Shown here: positions 7,939-15,288 of the stretch, piece after piece | How the letters are laid out: each line of letters starts with the position of its first letter | How positions within the stretch are numbered: the first letter of the stretch is position 1 | Assembly: GCF_003332885.2 (NCBI RefSeq) | Contig: NZ_QOWJ01000005.1 | Location: forward strand, 62,001-126,000 | From: Paracnuella aquatica | Lineage (GTDB): Bacteria > Bacteroidota > Bacteroidia > Chitinophagales > Chitinophagaceae | Length of the DNA: 64,000 nucleotides | Reading direction: 5' to 3' | The notes under the pieces: model-generated | Told to the model about the DNA's origin: nothing | Seen by the model: only the letters and a program-made list of their open reading frames with translations | The model's database searches: none | Made by a program: the position numbers and the translations under genes

Positions 7939-9096
7939 ATGAAGAAAACAACCATTCAACTGCTTTTGTGCGGGCTGCTATTTTTGCCCGCCAGCCTGCT
8001 GGCGCAGGACACGGCCACGTTCTGCAATTATACACCCATCGACATTCCTTTTGGCGATGATGCCCCGGTTTTGGGCAACCCGTATCCTTCCAAGATCGTT
8101 GTGACCGGGATGGCCGGCACCATTTCCAAAATTACCGTGCGGCTTTTTGGACTCGACCACAACAGCCCAGATGCTGTCGACATCATGCTGGTGCCGCCCG
8201 ATGGCGCCAATACCGGCATCATCCTGCTGTCGGATGTGGGCGGTGCTTACGATTTGCCCAACCCCGGCACCGGCGTGAACATTGTGCTGGACGACGATGC
8301 TACCGAGTACATCCCGGACAACAGCCCTTACCCTTCGGGCACCTATAAAATCACCAACCGCGGTGGCACCGACTCCTGGCCGGGCCAGCCCAAAGCATCG
8401 CCTTTTACCACGCTGGCCGGCTTTAACGGCTATGGCGCCAACGGCGAATGGCGGCTGTACGTGGTTAACGATATTGACGGCTGCGAAGGCTATATCCATG
8501 GCGGATGGGACATGATCATTTACACCGAACCTTCGGTGCTGCCGGTAAAATACAGTGCGTTCAGCGCTGCTTACCAGGCTATGCAGCAGGCGGTACAACT
8601 GAAATGGACCACTGAAAATGAGACGCACAGCAAAGCCTTTCTGGTGGAGCGTTCGGCTGATGGTTTCCGTTGGACAACGGTAGGCTCGATCAATGCAGCC
8701 GGCAACAGCAGCAGGCGCAGAAAATACCAGTACGATGATGTGCGGCCAGCGGGCGGCGTCCATTTTTACCGCGTTAAAATGCTGGATAAAAACGGCCGCT
8801 TTGAATACACCAAAGTAATATCGCTGCAGGTGCCCCAAACGGTAGCTGCCGCGGCAAAGGCATATTTCAACAGCAGCAACGCATCGATGGTACTGAGCCC
8901 CGGTGGCATGATGGGAAAAAAAGCCCTGGTGCAACTAATTGATCTTGGTGGAAGGGTAGTGGCGAGCCGCAGCCAAAGCCTATTGCAGCCTGTGCAAACG
9001 GTGCTGGAACTGCCCCATCTGAAAGACGGTTTGTATGTGCTGGAGGTAGTTTGCGGCAGCGAAAAGTTTGTACAAAAAGTAATGATCCGGAGGTAA
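7939..9096 (+). CDS. Secreted T9SS cargo protein with proprotein-convertase P-domain-like fold
   Basis: A 385-residue exported protein. Signal peptide at residues 1-22 (ends SLLAQ). Residues about 30-200 look like a P-domain/subtilisin-kexin-type beta-sandwich (ISKITVRLFGLDH, VDIMLVPPDGA, WRLYVVNDIDGCEGYIHGGW), a module that normally accompanies proteases, but no catalytic domain is present. Residues about 205-290 are an Fn3-like region seen before T9SS tails (VKLKW-type strand, FLVERSADG, HFYRVKMLDKNGR). The end (LVQLIDLGGRVVAS ... GLYVLEVVCGSEKFVQKVMIRR) is a type A sorting domain. Function on the cell surface is unknown. The 234-base upstream gap contains nothing recognisable. Confidence 0.85.
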   Translation: MKKTTIQLLLCGLLFLPASLLAQDTATFCNYTPIDIPFGDDAPVLGNPYPSKIVVTGMAGTISKITVRLFGLDHNSPDAVDIMLVPPDGANTGIILLSDVGGAYDLPNPGTGVNIVLDDDATEYIPDNSPYPSGTYKITNRGGTDSWPGQPKASPFTTLAGFNGYGANGEWRLYVVNDIDGCEGYIHGGWDMIIYTEPSVLPVKYSAFSAAYQAMQQAVQLKWTTENETHSKAFLVERSADGFRWTTVGSINAAGNSSRRRKYQYDDVRPAGGVHFYRVKMLDKNGRFEYTKVISLQVPQTVAAAAKAYFNSSNASMVLSPGGMMGKKALVQLIDLGGRVVASRSQSLLQPVQTVLELPHLKDGLYVLEVVCGSEKFVQKVMIRR

Positions 9097-9210
9097 TGCT
9101 TTGGTTGGTGGCTAGCCCACGGTGTTTGAAAGATTTGTAAGAGAAAGGTGCAATGGGGCACAATTCCATTCAACAATAAAACAGCCTTTTTTACCTCAGA
9201 ATTTTATACA

Positions 9211-9250
9211 AAAAAAGCGGAACTGCGGACTGCCTGCGGCTCCGCTTTTT
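9211..9250. terminator. Bidirectional hairpin with A/T flanks
   Basis: AAAAAGCGGA pairs with TCCGCTTTTT around a 20-base loop. It lies between the T9SS protein and the haemoglobin gene and would terminate the former. Confidence 0.6.
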
Positions 9251-9297
9251 GATGCATGGGCCTGACGAAGCTTAGGCCGTTGGTGGCGCCAGCCCTT

Positions 9298-9305
9298 TAA
9301 TTTTG
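9298..9305 (+). promoter_or_regulatory. -7 box TAATTTTG ending four bases before a start codon
   Basis: Exact TAnnTTTG match. The ATG of the haemoglobin gene is at 9310, so transcription would start at or within a few bases of the A of ATG, giving a leaderless or nearly leaderless mRNA. A possible -33 TTG lies at 9280. Confidence 0.55.
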
Positions 9306-9309
9306 CCCC

Positions 9310-9699
9310 ATGAAAAATGATGTAACCGACCGTGCGGGACTGGAAACGATGCTGGCGCATTTTTACGAAAAAGCGCTGGCGGATGAAGTGATCGGTTTTT
9401 TCTTTACACAGGTGGTGCCGCTGAACATGGAAACGCACCTGCCCCTGATCACCGATTTTTGGGAATCGGTAGTGCTGGGTACCCGCGGGTATGGCAAAAA
9501 CGTAATGCAGGTGCACCAGCATATACATGATTTGTCAGTAATTAAGAAAGAGCACCTCGACCGCTGGGTGCAACTGTTTACCCAAACCATCGACGAACAT
9601 TTTGAAGGCCCCAACGCCATACTGATGGCACAGCGGGCCCGCTCCATCGCCACCATGATGAACCTCAAACTCAACCACGGCGGCGTTGGTGTGATGTGA
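9310..9699 (+). CDS. Group 3 truncated haemoglobin
   Basis: A 129-residue haem protein of the TrHb3 class. The pattern FYEKALADEVIGFFF, then ITDFWESVVLGT, then HQHIHDLSVIKKEHLDRWVQLF (proximal His within HIHDLS/KEHLDRW region) and FEGPNAILMAQRARSIATMM matches this family closely. Group 3 globins are cytoplasmic and thought to act in oxygen, nitric oxide or peroxide chemistry; the precise role is not established. Monocistronic: a terminator lies upstream and a heptamer array downstream, and the promoter box almost touches the ATG. Confidence 0.94.
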   Translation: MKNDVTDRAGLETMLAHFYEKALADEVIGFFFTQVVPLNMETHLPLITDFWESVVLGTRGYGKNVMQVHQHIHDLSVIKKEHLDRWVQLFTQTIDEHFEGPNAILMAQRARSIATMMNLKLNHGGVGVM

Positions 9700-9718
9700 C
9701 GGGGCAATGAGTTCAATC

Positions 9719-9847
9719 GGTTCAAGGTTTAAAGTTTAAGGTTTAATGTTGCTGCTAGCACCAACCCATTGAACCCCTTGAACAACCTTAAACCTTAAAC
9801 TTTAAACCTCAAACTTTAAACCTCAAACCTTAAACTCTAAACTCCCA
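9719..9847. repeat. Inverted pair of heptamer arrays (CCTTAAA/CTTTAAA family) ending at a start codon
   Basis: Right array 9786-9841 is eight in-phase units: CCTTAAA, CCTTAAA, CTTTAAA, CCTCAAA, CTTTAAA, CCTCAAA, CCTTAAA, CTCTAAA, followed by CTCCCA and the ATG at 9848. Left array 9719-9748 is the reverse complement type. The array therefore forms the whole immediate upstream region of the MazG-like gene. Confidence 0.92.
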
Positions 9848-10174
9848 ATGACCATAGCCCAGGCCCAGCAACAGATCGACCAGTGGATACAGACAACCGG
9901 TGTCCGGTATTTTAGCGAACTCACCAACATGGCCATTCTTACTGAAGAAGTGGGAGAGGTTGCCCGCCTGATGAGCCGGCTCTACGGAGATCAATCATTT
10001 AAGAAAAGTGATGAGGGAAAAGAATTGAGCGATGAACTTGCCGATGTACTGTGGGTGGTGATGTGCATTGCCAACCAAACCGGCATCAACCTGACCGAGG
10101 CACTGGAAAAGAATTTTGATAAAAAAGCCATCCGCGACAGCGACCGCCACCGGGAGAACGAAAAACTCCAGTGA
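9848..10174 (+). CDS. MazG-like nucleotide pyrophosphohydrolase
   Basis: A 108-residue all-alpha NTP-PPase. The metal-binding pattern EEVGEVARL (about residues 37-45) and DELADVLWVV (about 62-71) is diagnostic of the MazG superfamily (single-domain, YpjD-like). These enzymes hydrolyse abnormal or excess (d)NTPs to monophosphates. Length is normal for the single-domain form. It probably acts as a dimer or tetramer, as relatives do. The start is the ATG directly after the heptamer array; no canonical promoter was found between the array and the haemoglobin gene. Confidence 0.93.
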   Translation: MTIAQAQQQIDQWIQTTGVRYFSELTNMAILTEEVGEVARLMSRLYGDQSFKKSDEGKELSDELADVLWVVMCIANQTGINLTEALEKNFDKKAIRDSDRHRENEKLQ

Positions 10175-10254
10175 TTTCGGATTTTATGCCAGTGCATGTT
10201 CCATACAATAATTTAAGGGTGCCGAAATCCGAAATCCACAATCCGAAACCCGAG
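10173..10254. repeat. Heptamer array (CGAAATC family) with short inverted partner over the mazG-like stop
   Basis: Units CGAAATC, CGAAATC, CACAATC, CGAAACC run from 10223 to 10250. The inverse word GATTTCGGATTT lies at 10173-10184 and overlaps the TGA stop codon (10172-10174). Same family as the arrays around mfd. Confidence 0.8.
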
Positions 10255-10294
10255 TGGCCGCTTTTTTGCTTTTATATGCCTAAAGGCAAAACCT

Positions 10295-11416
10295 ATGGCC
10301 CAGCCAACAAAAAAGAAAAAGTTTACCCCTGCCGCCCTGTGGCGTATTTTAAAAAAATCCTTCACCGGTTTTAACGACGATAAAGTACCCAAGCTCAGTG
10401 CATCGCTGGCTTATTATACCATCTTTTCCTTAGGGCCGCTGATCCTGCTGCTCATTTACACCGCCGGCTTTTTTTATGGCCGCGAGGCTATTGAAGGGTC
10501 TATTTACCACCAGCTCAATTCGTTTGTGGGCAACCAGGCCGCGTTGCAAATACAGGAGATTGTAAAAAACGCAACGCTGAGCGATAAAAGCACGTCGGCA
10601 GCCATTATCGGCGTCATCACGCTGCTCATTGGTGCCACCACGGTGTTTGCTGAAATTCAGGATTCCATCAACAGCATCTGGGGCCTGAAGGCAAAACCCA
10701 CCAAGCAAGGCTGGTGGCTGCTGGTAAAAAGCCGGCTGCTTTCGTTTGGCGTCATTGGCGCATTGGGCTTTTTGCTGCTGGTATCGCTGGCTGTTACCGC
10801 CATCATCGAAGGACTGAATGCACAGCTGCAGCGCATGTTCCCCGACGTTAGTGTGATCATTATGTACGTGGTGAATTTGCTGGTGACGCTGGGTACCATC
10901 ACGTTATTGTTTGCTGTAATTTTTAAAGTACTGCCCGATGCAAAGATCAAATGGCGCGACGTGTGGGCCGGCTCCATTGCCACCGCTGTTCTGTTCATGA
11001 TCGGCAAGTTTGCCATCGGCCTTTATATCGGTAAAAGCGACGTAGGCGGCACTTATGGCACTGCCGGTTCGCTGGTGATTTTGATTGTGTGGGTGTATTA
11101 CTCCGCCATCATCCTGTATTTCGGTGCCGAGTTTACCCGTGCTTATGCGCTGGAATTCGGGTCTACCATCCGCCCCAACGACTATGCCGTGGTGGTGCAA
11201 AATGTGGAAGTGGAAGGCGGCCAGCAATCGCTGCAGCAAAATGAACGCAACCTCAATGCCGCCAAAGAATACGGCACCGTGCGGGTAAAGAAACCCGAGG
11301 CCAAGCCGCAACGCGTTGGCGAACCGGAAAGCATCGGCTCACCTGAAGTGCTGAAATCGCTGGCCATTCTGGCGGTTGATAAGCTGGTGGGCTGGACGAA
11401 GAGGGATGGTAGATGA
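10295..11416 (+). CDS. YihY/BrkB-family inner-membrane protein
   Basis: A 373-residue membrane protein with about six transmembrane segments in residues 35-290 and a charged cytoplasmic tail rich in Glu, Gln and Lys. The signature KLSASLAYYTIFSLGPLILLL and later LPDAKIKWRDVWAGSIATAVLF and GSLVILIVWVYYSAIILYFGAEFT identify the YihY/UPF0761 (formerly BrkB, RNase BN) family. The old tRNA-nuclease annotation is wrong for this family, and the transport or envelope role is not established. The start MAQPTKKKKFTPAAL precedes the usual amphipathic helix. The last four codons and the stop lie inside a heptamer array (from 11404). Confidence 0.9.
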   Translation: MAQPTKKKKFTPAALWRILKKSFTGFNDDKVPKLSASLAYYTIFSLGPLILLLIYTAGFFYGREAIEGSIYHQLNSFVGNQAALQIQEIVKNATLSDKSTSAAIIGVITLLIGATTVFAEIQDSINSIWGLKAKPTKQGWWLLVKSRLLSFGVIGALGFLLLVSLAVTAIIEGLNAQLQRMFPDVSVIIMYVVNLLVTLGTITLLFAVIFKVLPDAKIKWRDVWAGSIATAVLFMIGKFAIGLYIGKSDVGGTYGTAGSLVILIVWVYYSAIILYFGAEFTRAYALEFGSTIRPNDYAVVVQNVEVEGGQQSLQQNERNLNAAKEYGTVRVKKPEAKPQRVGEPESIGSPEVLKSLAILAVDKLVGWTKRDGR

Positions 11417-11838
11417 TGGATGGTGGATGGTGGTTGGTAGTTGATAGTTGATAGTTGATAGTTGATAGTTGGTAGTTCAATAAAAATGCGGTGAAGGTAA
11501 TCCGTCATTGCGAGGCGCCGCGGCGACTATACTTTAGCGAAAGCTCTTGCGCCGAAGCAATCTCCCGGTTTTATATAACAACTTTTTGGTGTGGCTTTAA
11601 AGAAAATATCAGCATATAAAAAGTTGTATTTAGGAAACACATTTTAGATGGAGATTGCTTCGGCGCCATGATGTGCAGCATTTACAATGCCACTCCTGCG
11701 CCTCGCAATGACGAACGGCGCCGCCCAACGTATATGCAAAATCATTTGACCCACAACCAATCACTTCCAAAACTCTAAACCCGCAAACCCCAGACTCCTA
11801 ACTCCTAACTACCAACTGCCAACTACTCTCCATCATCT
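11404..11838. repeat. Nested palindromic island: outer heptamer arrays (GATAGTT / CCTAACT)
   Basis: This fills the 440-base gap before glyS. Left array 11404-11477 is in-phase 7-base units: GGATGGT, AGATGAT, GGATGGT, GGATGGT, GGTTGGT, then AGTTGAT four times and AGTTGGT. It starts inside the 3' end of the membrane-protein gene. Right array (about 11755-11838) contains CCTAACT, CCTAACT, ACCAACT, GCCAACT, ACTCTCC, ATCATCT and stops two bases before the glyS -7 box. Two further inverted repeats are nested inside (see 11503-11713). Confidence 0.9.
11503..11713. repeat. CGTCATTGCGAGG...AAGCAATCTCC inverted repeat inside the heptamer island
   Basis: Left words CGTCATTGCGAGGCG (11503) and GCCGAAGCAATCTCC (11551) are mirrored by GGAGATTGCTTCGGC (11650) and GCGCCTCGCAATGACG (11698). 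Inside lies a third inverted repeat (ACAACTTTTT / AAAAAGTTGT, about 11577-11627). From memory, the CATTGCGAGG/AAGCAATC words are widespread intergenic repeats in bacteria. Confidence 0.88.
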
Positions 11839-11840
11839 CC

Positions 11841-11848
11841 TATCTTTG
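11841..11848 (+). promoter_or_regulatory. -7 box TATCTTTG of glyS
   Basis: Exact TAnnTTTG match ending eight bases before the ATG at 11857, directly after the right heptamer array. It predicts an almost leaderless transcript. No -33 element is recognisable because the position is occupied by array units. Confidence 0.6.
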
Positions 11849-11856
11849 CCCGCACT

Positions 11857-13323
11857 ATGGCAACAGATAACAACCGTTTCCAGGCAATTATATCGCACTG
11901 CAAAGAGTACGGCTTTATTTTCCCCTCCTCCGAAATCTACGACGGGCTGGGCGCCGTGTACGACTACGGCCAGTGGGGCTCCGAACTGAAAAAGAACATC
12001 AAGGACTATTGGTGGAAAAGCATGACCCAGATGTACGAAAACATTGTGGGCATCGATGCGGCCATTTTTATGCACCCCACCACCTGGAAGGCCAGCGGCC
12101 ACGTGGATAATTTCTCCGACCCGATGATCGACAACAAGGACAGCCAAAAGCGCTACCGTGTAGATCACCTGATCGAAGCAAAGATCGACGAGCTGGAAAA
12201 GGCCGGCCAGCAAGACCAAGCTGACCTGTTGCAACAGCAAATGGACCAGTTGCTGGCTGCCAGCGATTTCGACGGACTGAAAACCCTGATCGAGAATAAT
12301 AAAATTGTATGTAGCATCAGCGGCACCGCCAACTGGACGGATGTGCGCCAGTTTAACCTGATGTTTTCTACCGAATACGGCGCTATCTCCGACGATAGCG
12401 AGGATAACAAAATTTACCTGCGCCCCGAAACGGCCCAGGGCATTTTTGTAAACTTCCTCAACGTACAGAAAACCGGCCGGATGAAAATTCCGTTTGGTAT
12501 AGCGCAAATTGGCAAGGCTTTCCGCAACGAAATTGTTGCCCGCCAGTTCATTTTCCGGATGCGTGAATTTGAGCAAATGGAAATGCAGTTCTTTATCCGT
12601 CCCGGCTCGCAAAAAGAGTGGTACGAGTACTGGAAAGAAGAACGCATGAAATGGCACCTGAGCCTGGGCATTCCTGCCGAAAACTACCGCTTTCACGACC
12701 ATATAAAACTGGCACACTACGCCGATGCGGCCTGCGATATCGAGTTCAATTTTCCCATTGGTTTTAAAGAAGTGGAAGGCATCCACAGCCGCACCGACTT
12801 TGACCTGCGCAACCACCAGGAGTACAGCAAAAAGAAAATGCAGTATTTCGATGCGGAAGTGAACCCCGAAACCGGCAAGCCTTACGGCAATTACATCCCG
12901 TACGTGATTGAAACTTCCATTGGTGTGGACCGAACAGTGATGATGGTGCTGAGCCAGGCTTTTGAAGACCAAGACCTGAGCACACCGGAAAAGCAAGACA
13001 GCCGCGTGGTGCTCCACTTGCCGGCCAAGTTGGCGCCCATCAAACTGGCGGTGTTGCCGCTGGTAAAAAAGGATGGCCTGCCCGAGCTTGCCCGCCAACT
13101 GATGGACGACTGCAAGGCTTCGTTCCGTTGTTTTTACGAAGAAAAAGATACCATTGGCAAACGCTACCGCCGCATGGATGCATTGGGCACGCCGTTCTGC
13201 GTTACCATCGACCACCAGACCAAGGAAGACGGCACCGTTACCGTTCGCCACCGCGATACCATGCAACAGGAGCGGGTGCACATGAACGAGGTAAAAGCCA
13301 TGGTGCTGGGTGCTATTGGTTAA
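11857..13323 (+). CDS. glyS: Glycyl-tRNA synthetase (class II, single-chain alpha2 type)
   Basis: A 488-residue cytoplasmic enzyme that charges tRNA-Gly. It is the eukaryote/archaeal-like dimeric form, not the alpha2beta2 GlyQ/GlyS form. The N-terminal GFIFPSSEIYDGLGAVYDYG, class II motif 2 (AFRNEIVARQFIFRMREFEQ, about residue 222-241) and motif 3 (ETSIGVDRTVMMVL, about 351) are present, followed by a class II anticodon-binding domain (LAPIKLAVLPLVKKDG to the end, about 390-488). An insertion near residues 100-150 (helical, Gln/Asp-rich) between motifs 1 and 2 is normal for this form. The strong, uninterrupted frame and near-consensus -7 box support the start. Confidence 0.97.
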   Translation: MATDNNRFQAIISHCKEYGFIFPSSEIYDGLGAVYDYGQWGSELKKNIKDYWWKSMTQMYENIVGIDAAIFMHPTTWKASGHVDNFSDPMIDNKDSQKRYRVDHLIEAKIDELEKAGQQDQADLLQQQMDQLLAASDFDGLKTLIENNKIVCSISGTANWTDVRQFNLMFSTEYGAISDDSEDNKIYLRPETAQGIFVNFLNVQKTGRMKIPFGIAQIGKAFRNEIVARQFIFRMREFEQMEMQFFIRPGSQKEWYEYWKEERMKWHLSLGIPAENYRFHDHIKLAHYADAACDIEFNFPIGFKEVEGIHSRTDFDLRNHQEYSKKKMQYFDAEVNPETGKPYGNYIPYVIETSIGVDRTVMMVLSQAFEDQDLSTPEKQDSRVVLHLPAKLAPIKLAVLPLVKKDGLPELARQLMDDCKASFRCFYEEKDTIGKRYRRMDALGTPFCVTIDHQTKEDGTVTVRHRDTMQQERVHMNEVKAMVLGAIG

Positions 13324-13389
13324 ACCCTTTTGTTTTAAAAATATAGCCGGCGGACGCCGGGCTACAATCCGCAGCAATTTTGCTCCTGT

Positions 13390-14439
13390 TTATAGCCTGT
13401 CGTCCGCCGTCATTTTGTGCAGAGGAATAGTGTACGGCCTAAAGCTGTTTACCCGCAGCAGGTAGCCAATGGTACCGGCAATTTGTGCGCTGTACAATTG
13501 TTCGTCGTGCCCGCTTTCGCCACCCGGCCTGATGCCGGTTCCCAACATTGCCATCCAGGTTTCCGACGAGCCCGGCACAAAAAATCCGTGTTTGAACCAG
13601 GTGCTGCGGCTTCGGCCCCGCCCGTGGTCGGTGGTAATGATCAGCGAGGTATTGTTGCGGTATTCGGGCAGGCCCTGCAGCAGTTGCCACAGTTTGCCAA
13701 TCAGGCCATCGGCCAGGTGCGCCTGTTGTAAATACCCCGCATAATCTTTTTGGTGGCCGGCTTCATCGGTGCCGCCGAGGCCAATATGCAACACCCGCGG
13801 CCGGTTTTGCACCAGGTATTTTACCGCTGCCGCAAATGTGGCGGTATCGGGGCACACGTCGCCGGTCCAGTCCAGCGCTTTGTTGATGGCCACTTTTATT
13901 TTGCTGCGCGTTTGGGCCAAAATAAAAGGAAACGCATCCCAGGAAGCCACTGATGCTACTTTTCCCCGGAAATCCTGGAGCTTGTTGAGGTGCTCGAAAA
14001 TGGTGCGGTTGACATTTTGCTTTTTTTCATTGCTCCAGATGCGCAGGTCGGTGCGGCCGGTAAACAGCTCGTTGTAGCCTGCGTATGAAAGTGCATAGGG
14101 GTTGGCTACATTCATTTTACTGTGGCGGCTGCGGTTGCCCACCAATTGTCCATTTTGCGCCACTTCGCTCCACAAAAATGGCATCAGGCGTTGCCGCCGT
14201 TCTGCAGCGGTGCTGCCTGCAAAATCCTGCAGGTCAACTTTTTTATCCTGCATTGCCTGGTGCAGCAGCACCGGGTCGGCGCCGGCAAACACTTCCTGCC
14301 AGCGCATGCCGTCCAGCGTTACCACCACTACCCGCGCCTCATTGGGCCGGTCTTCTTTATAGCTGGCCTCGGCATGGCCGGTGGCTTTTGCATACAATAA
14401 AAAAAACAGGAGTACATATCCCAGCTTCATAGAGAACAT
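13390..14439 (-). CDS. Alkaline-phosphatase-superfamily hydrolase, exported
   Basis: A 349-residue protein with a signal peptide (residues 1-20; a second ATG at 14430 would give a slightly shorter one). Metal-site motifs of the alkaline phosphatase/phosphodiesterase superfamily are visible: VVVVTLDGMRWQEVFAG (about 35-51), GGTDEAGHQKDY (about 223) and LIITTDHGRGR (about 262). A nucleophile Ser/Thr cannot be assigned with certainty; the Ser in ANPYALSYAGYNELFTG (about 115-131) is the best candidate. The substrate (phosphomonoester, diester or sulfate) is unknown. It converges with glyS across only 66 bases. Confidence 0.85.
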   Translation of the reverse strand: MFSMKLGYVLLFFLLYAKATGHAEASYKEDRPNEARVVVVTLDGMRWQEVFAGADPVLLHQAMQDKKVDLQDFAGSTAAERRQRLMPFLWSEVAQNGQLVGNRSRHSKMNVANPYALSYAGYNELFTGRTDLRIWSNEKKQNVNRTIFEHLNKLQDFRGKVASVASWDAFPFILAQTRSKIKVAINKALDWTGDVCPDTATFAAAVKYLVQNRPRVLHIGLGGTDEAGHQKDYAGYLQQAHLADGLIGKLWQLLQGLPEYRNNTSLIITTDHGRGRSRSTWFKHGFFVPGSSETWMAMLGTGIRPGGESGHDEQLYSAQIAGTIGYLLRVNSFRPYTIPLHKMTADDRL

Positions 14440-14520
14440 TTTGAGGTACAGCGATCAGCCTCTGGAGTGGGAAGTGATGGGTGATGGGCTTGGATCGATC
14501 AATGCAGCTTTGCTTTTCGG

Positions 14521-14528
14521 CAAAAATA
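14521..14528 (-). promoter_or_regulatory. -7 box TATTTTTG, possible promoter of the phosphatase-fold gene
   Basis: Exact TAnnTTTG on the minus strand, about 80 bases upstream of the ATG at 14439 and just after the stop of the small gene at 14543. The long leader makes it less certain than the other boxes. Confidence 0.35.
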
Positions 14529-14542
14529 CCGGGTGATTCAGC

Positions 14543-14749
14543 TTAATAGGCCGGTTCGGTACTCTCCTCCGCTTCGTCGGTGGAAGAAGTGGGCAACTTT
14601 TCATCGTTGCGGCCCATGGCGCCTACCCCCGCTGCATGTGCATTGGGTATATGGGTGTGATGGGCCTCATTGTGCTCTTGTTCCTTCATGTGGTGGCCTT
14701 TAGCCCTTTCCTCTGCCGACTGGTCTTTTTCCGGTAACATTTTCCGCAT
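14543..14749 (-). CDS. Small His/Glu-rich hydrophilic protein, function unknown
   Basis: A 68-residue frame, MRKMLPEKDQSAEERAKGHH and on, with seven His in the first half (GHHMKEQEHNEAHHTHIPNAH) and an acidic, Ser/Thr-rich tail. There is no signal peptide, membrane segment or recognised domain, and it is likely disordered. The ATG is preceded by an A/T-rich stretch. The coding status is plausible because no larger frame overlaps it and the composition is protein-like, but I cannot assign a family. It might bind metal through the His cluster; that is only inference. Confidence 0.5.
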   Translation of the reverse strand: MRKMLPEKDQSAEERAKGHHMKEQEHNEAHHTHIPNAHAAGVGAMGRNDEKLPTSSTDEAEESTEPAY

Positions 14750-14896
14750 TTACTTTTTTACCAAAAAATCCCATGCCAAATGGGCCGGGCGGCGTTTTGC
14801 CGTTCGCAGGCCACAATGGGGCGTTTATATGGTTTTGGCCGCCTTTTTGCCTGAATAGATTAGTTTTAAACTTCACTAACCATAAAATTGATTCAT

Positions 14897-15100
14897 ATGG
14901 CAGACGTTAAGCTCACCGCCTACAATGTAAAAACCAAAGAAAAAGGGGTGCCCATTCAGGATGCGGTGGTAACCAAAACCGCCAAAGGCGCCTACATGGT
15001 GCAGGGCCACGACGGTAAAGGCAACAAACTGACAACCCTGTGCAACGAGGAAAAGGCCCTGGCTGCCATCAAGGCCGGCGTTGCAAAACAAGGCTGGTAA
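14897..15100 (+). CDS. Small conserved-looking protein, function unknown
   Basis: A 67-residue protein starting MADVKLTAYNVKTKEKGVPI. It is compact, lysine-rich and ends in QGW. The stretch VVTKTAKGAYMVQGHDGKGN KLTTLCNEEKAL suggests a small beta-sheet followed by a helix. I chose the ATG at 14897 over a TTG nine bases upstream. It is followed by a strong bidirectional terminator. No domain is recognised; the regular composition and isolated promoter-terminator unit suggest a real, expressed gene. Confidence 0.65.
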   Translation: MADVKLTAYNVKTKEKGVPIQDAVVTKTAKGAYMVQGHDGKGNKLTTLCNEEKALAAIKAGVAKQGW

Positions 15101-15235
15101 ACTAAAGCAAGCTGGCGCACCGCAAACCGGCACAGTTGATTAGTTGTGCTGTTTTGTAAACCGCCCGTTTTTTGTAAAAAAACCAGTTACTGGTTGCATC
15201 CGCCTATTCAGGCGCATTGGTTGTACCAAAATATT

Positions 15236-15270
15236 AAAGCCCGCAACAGCTTGCTGTTGCGGGCTTTTTA
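15236..15270. terminator. Strong bidirectional terminator
   Basis: AAAGCCCGCAACAG pairs perfectly with CTGTTGCGGGCTTT around CTTG. It lies between the convergent small gene (ends 15100) and the subtilase (ends 15289). Confidence 0.88.
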
Positions 15271-15288
15271 TTGCTGCAAAGATTGGTT

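Noticed and set aside
9719-9847. Heptamer arrays considered as a CRISPR array
   Set aside because: Units are 7 bases with no spacers and no cas genes are present; this is tandem repetition, not repeat-spacer structure.
11833-13377. 514-codon minus-strand frame opposite glyS
   Set aside because: The plus strand encodes a complete glycyl-tRNA synthetase with class II motifs and a matching promoter box; the minus-strand frame is an antisense shadow.
13324-13389. GC-rich palindrome-like word between glyS and the phosphatase gene considered as a terminator
   Set aside because: The stem is imperfect and lacks a T-run in either direction; not reported as a feature.
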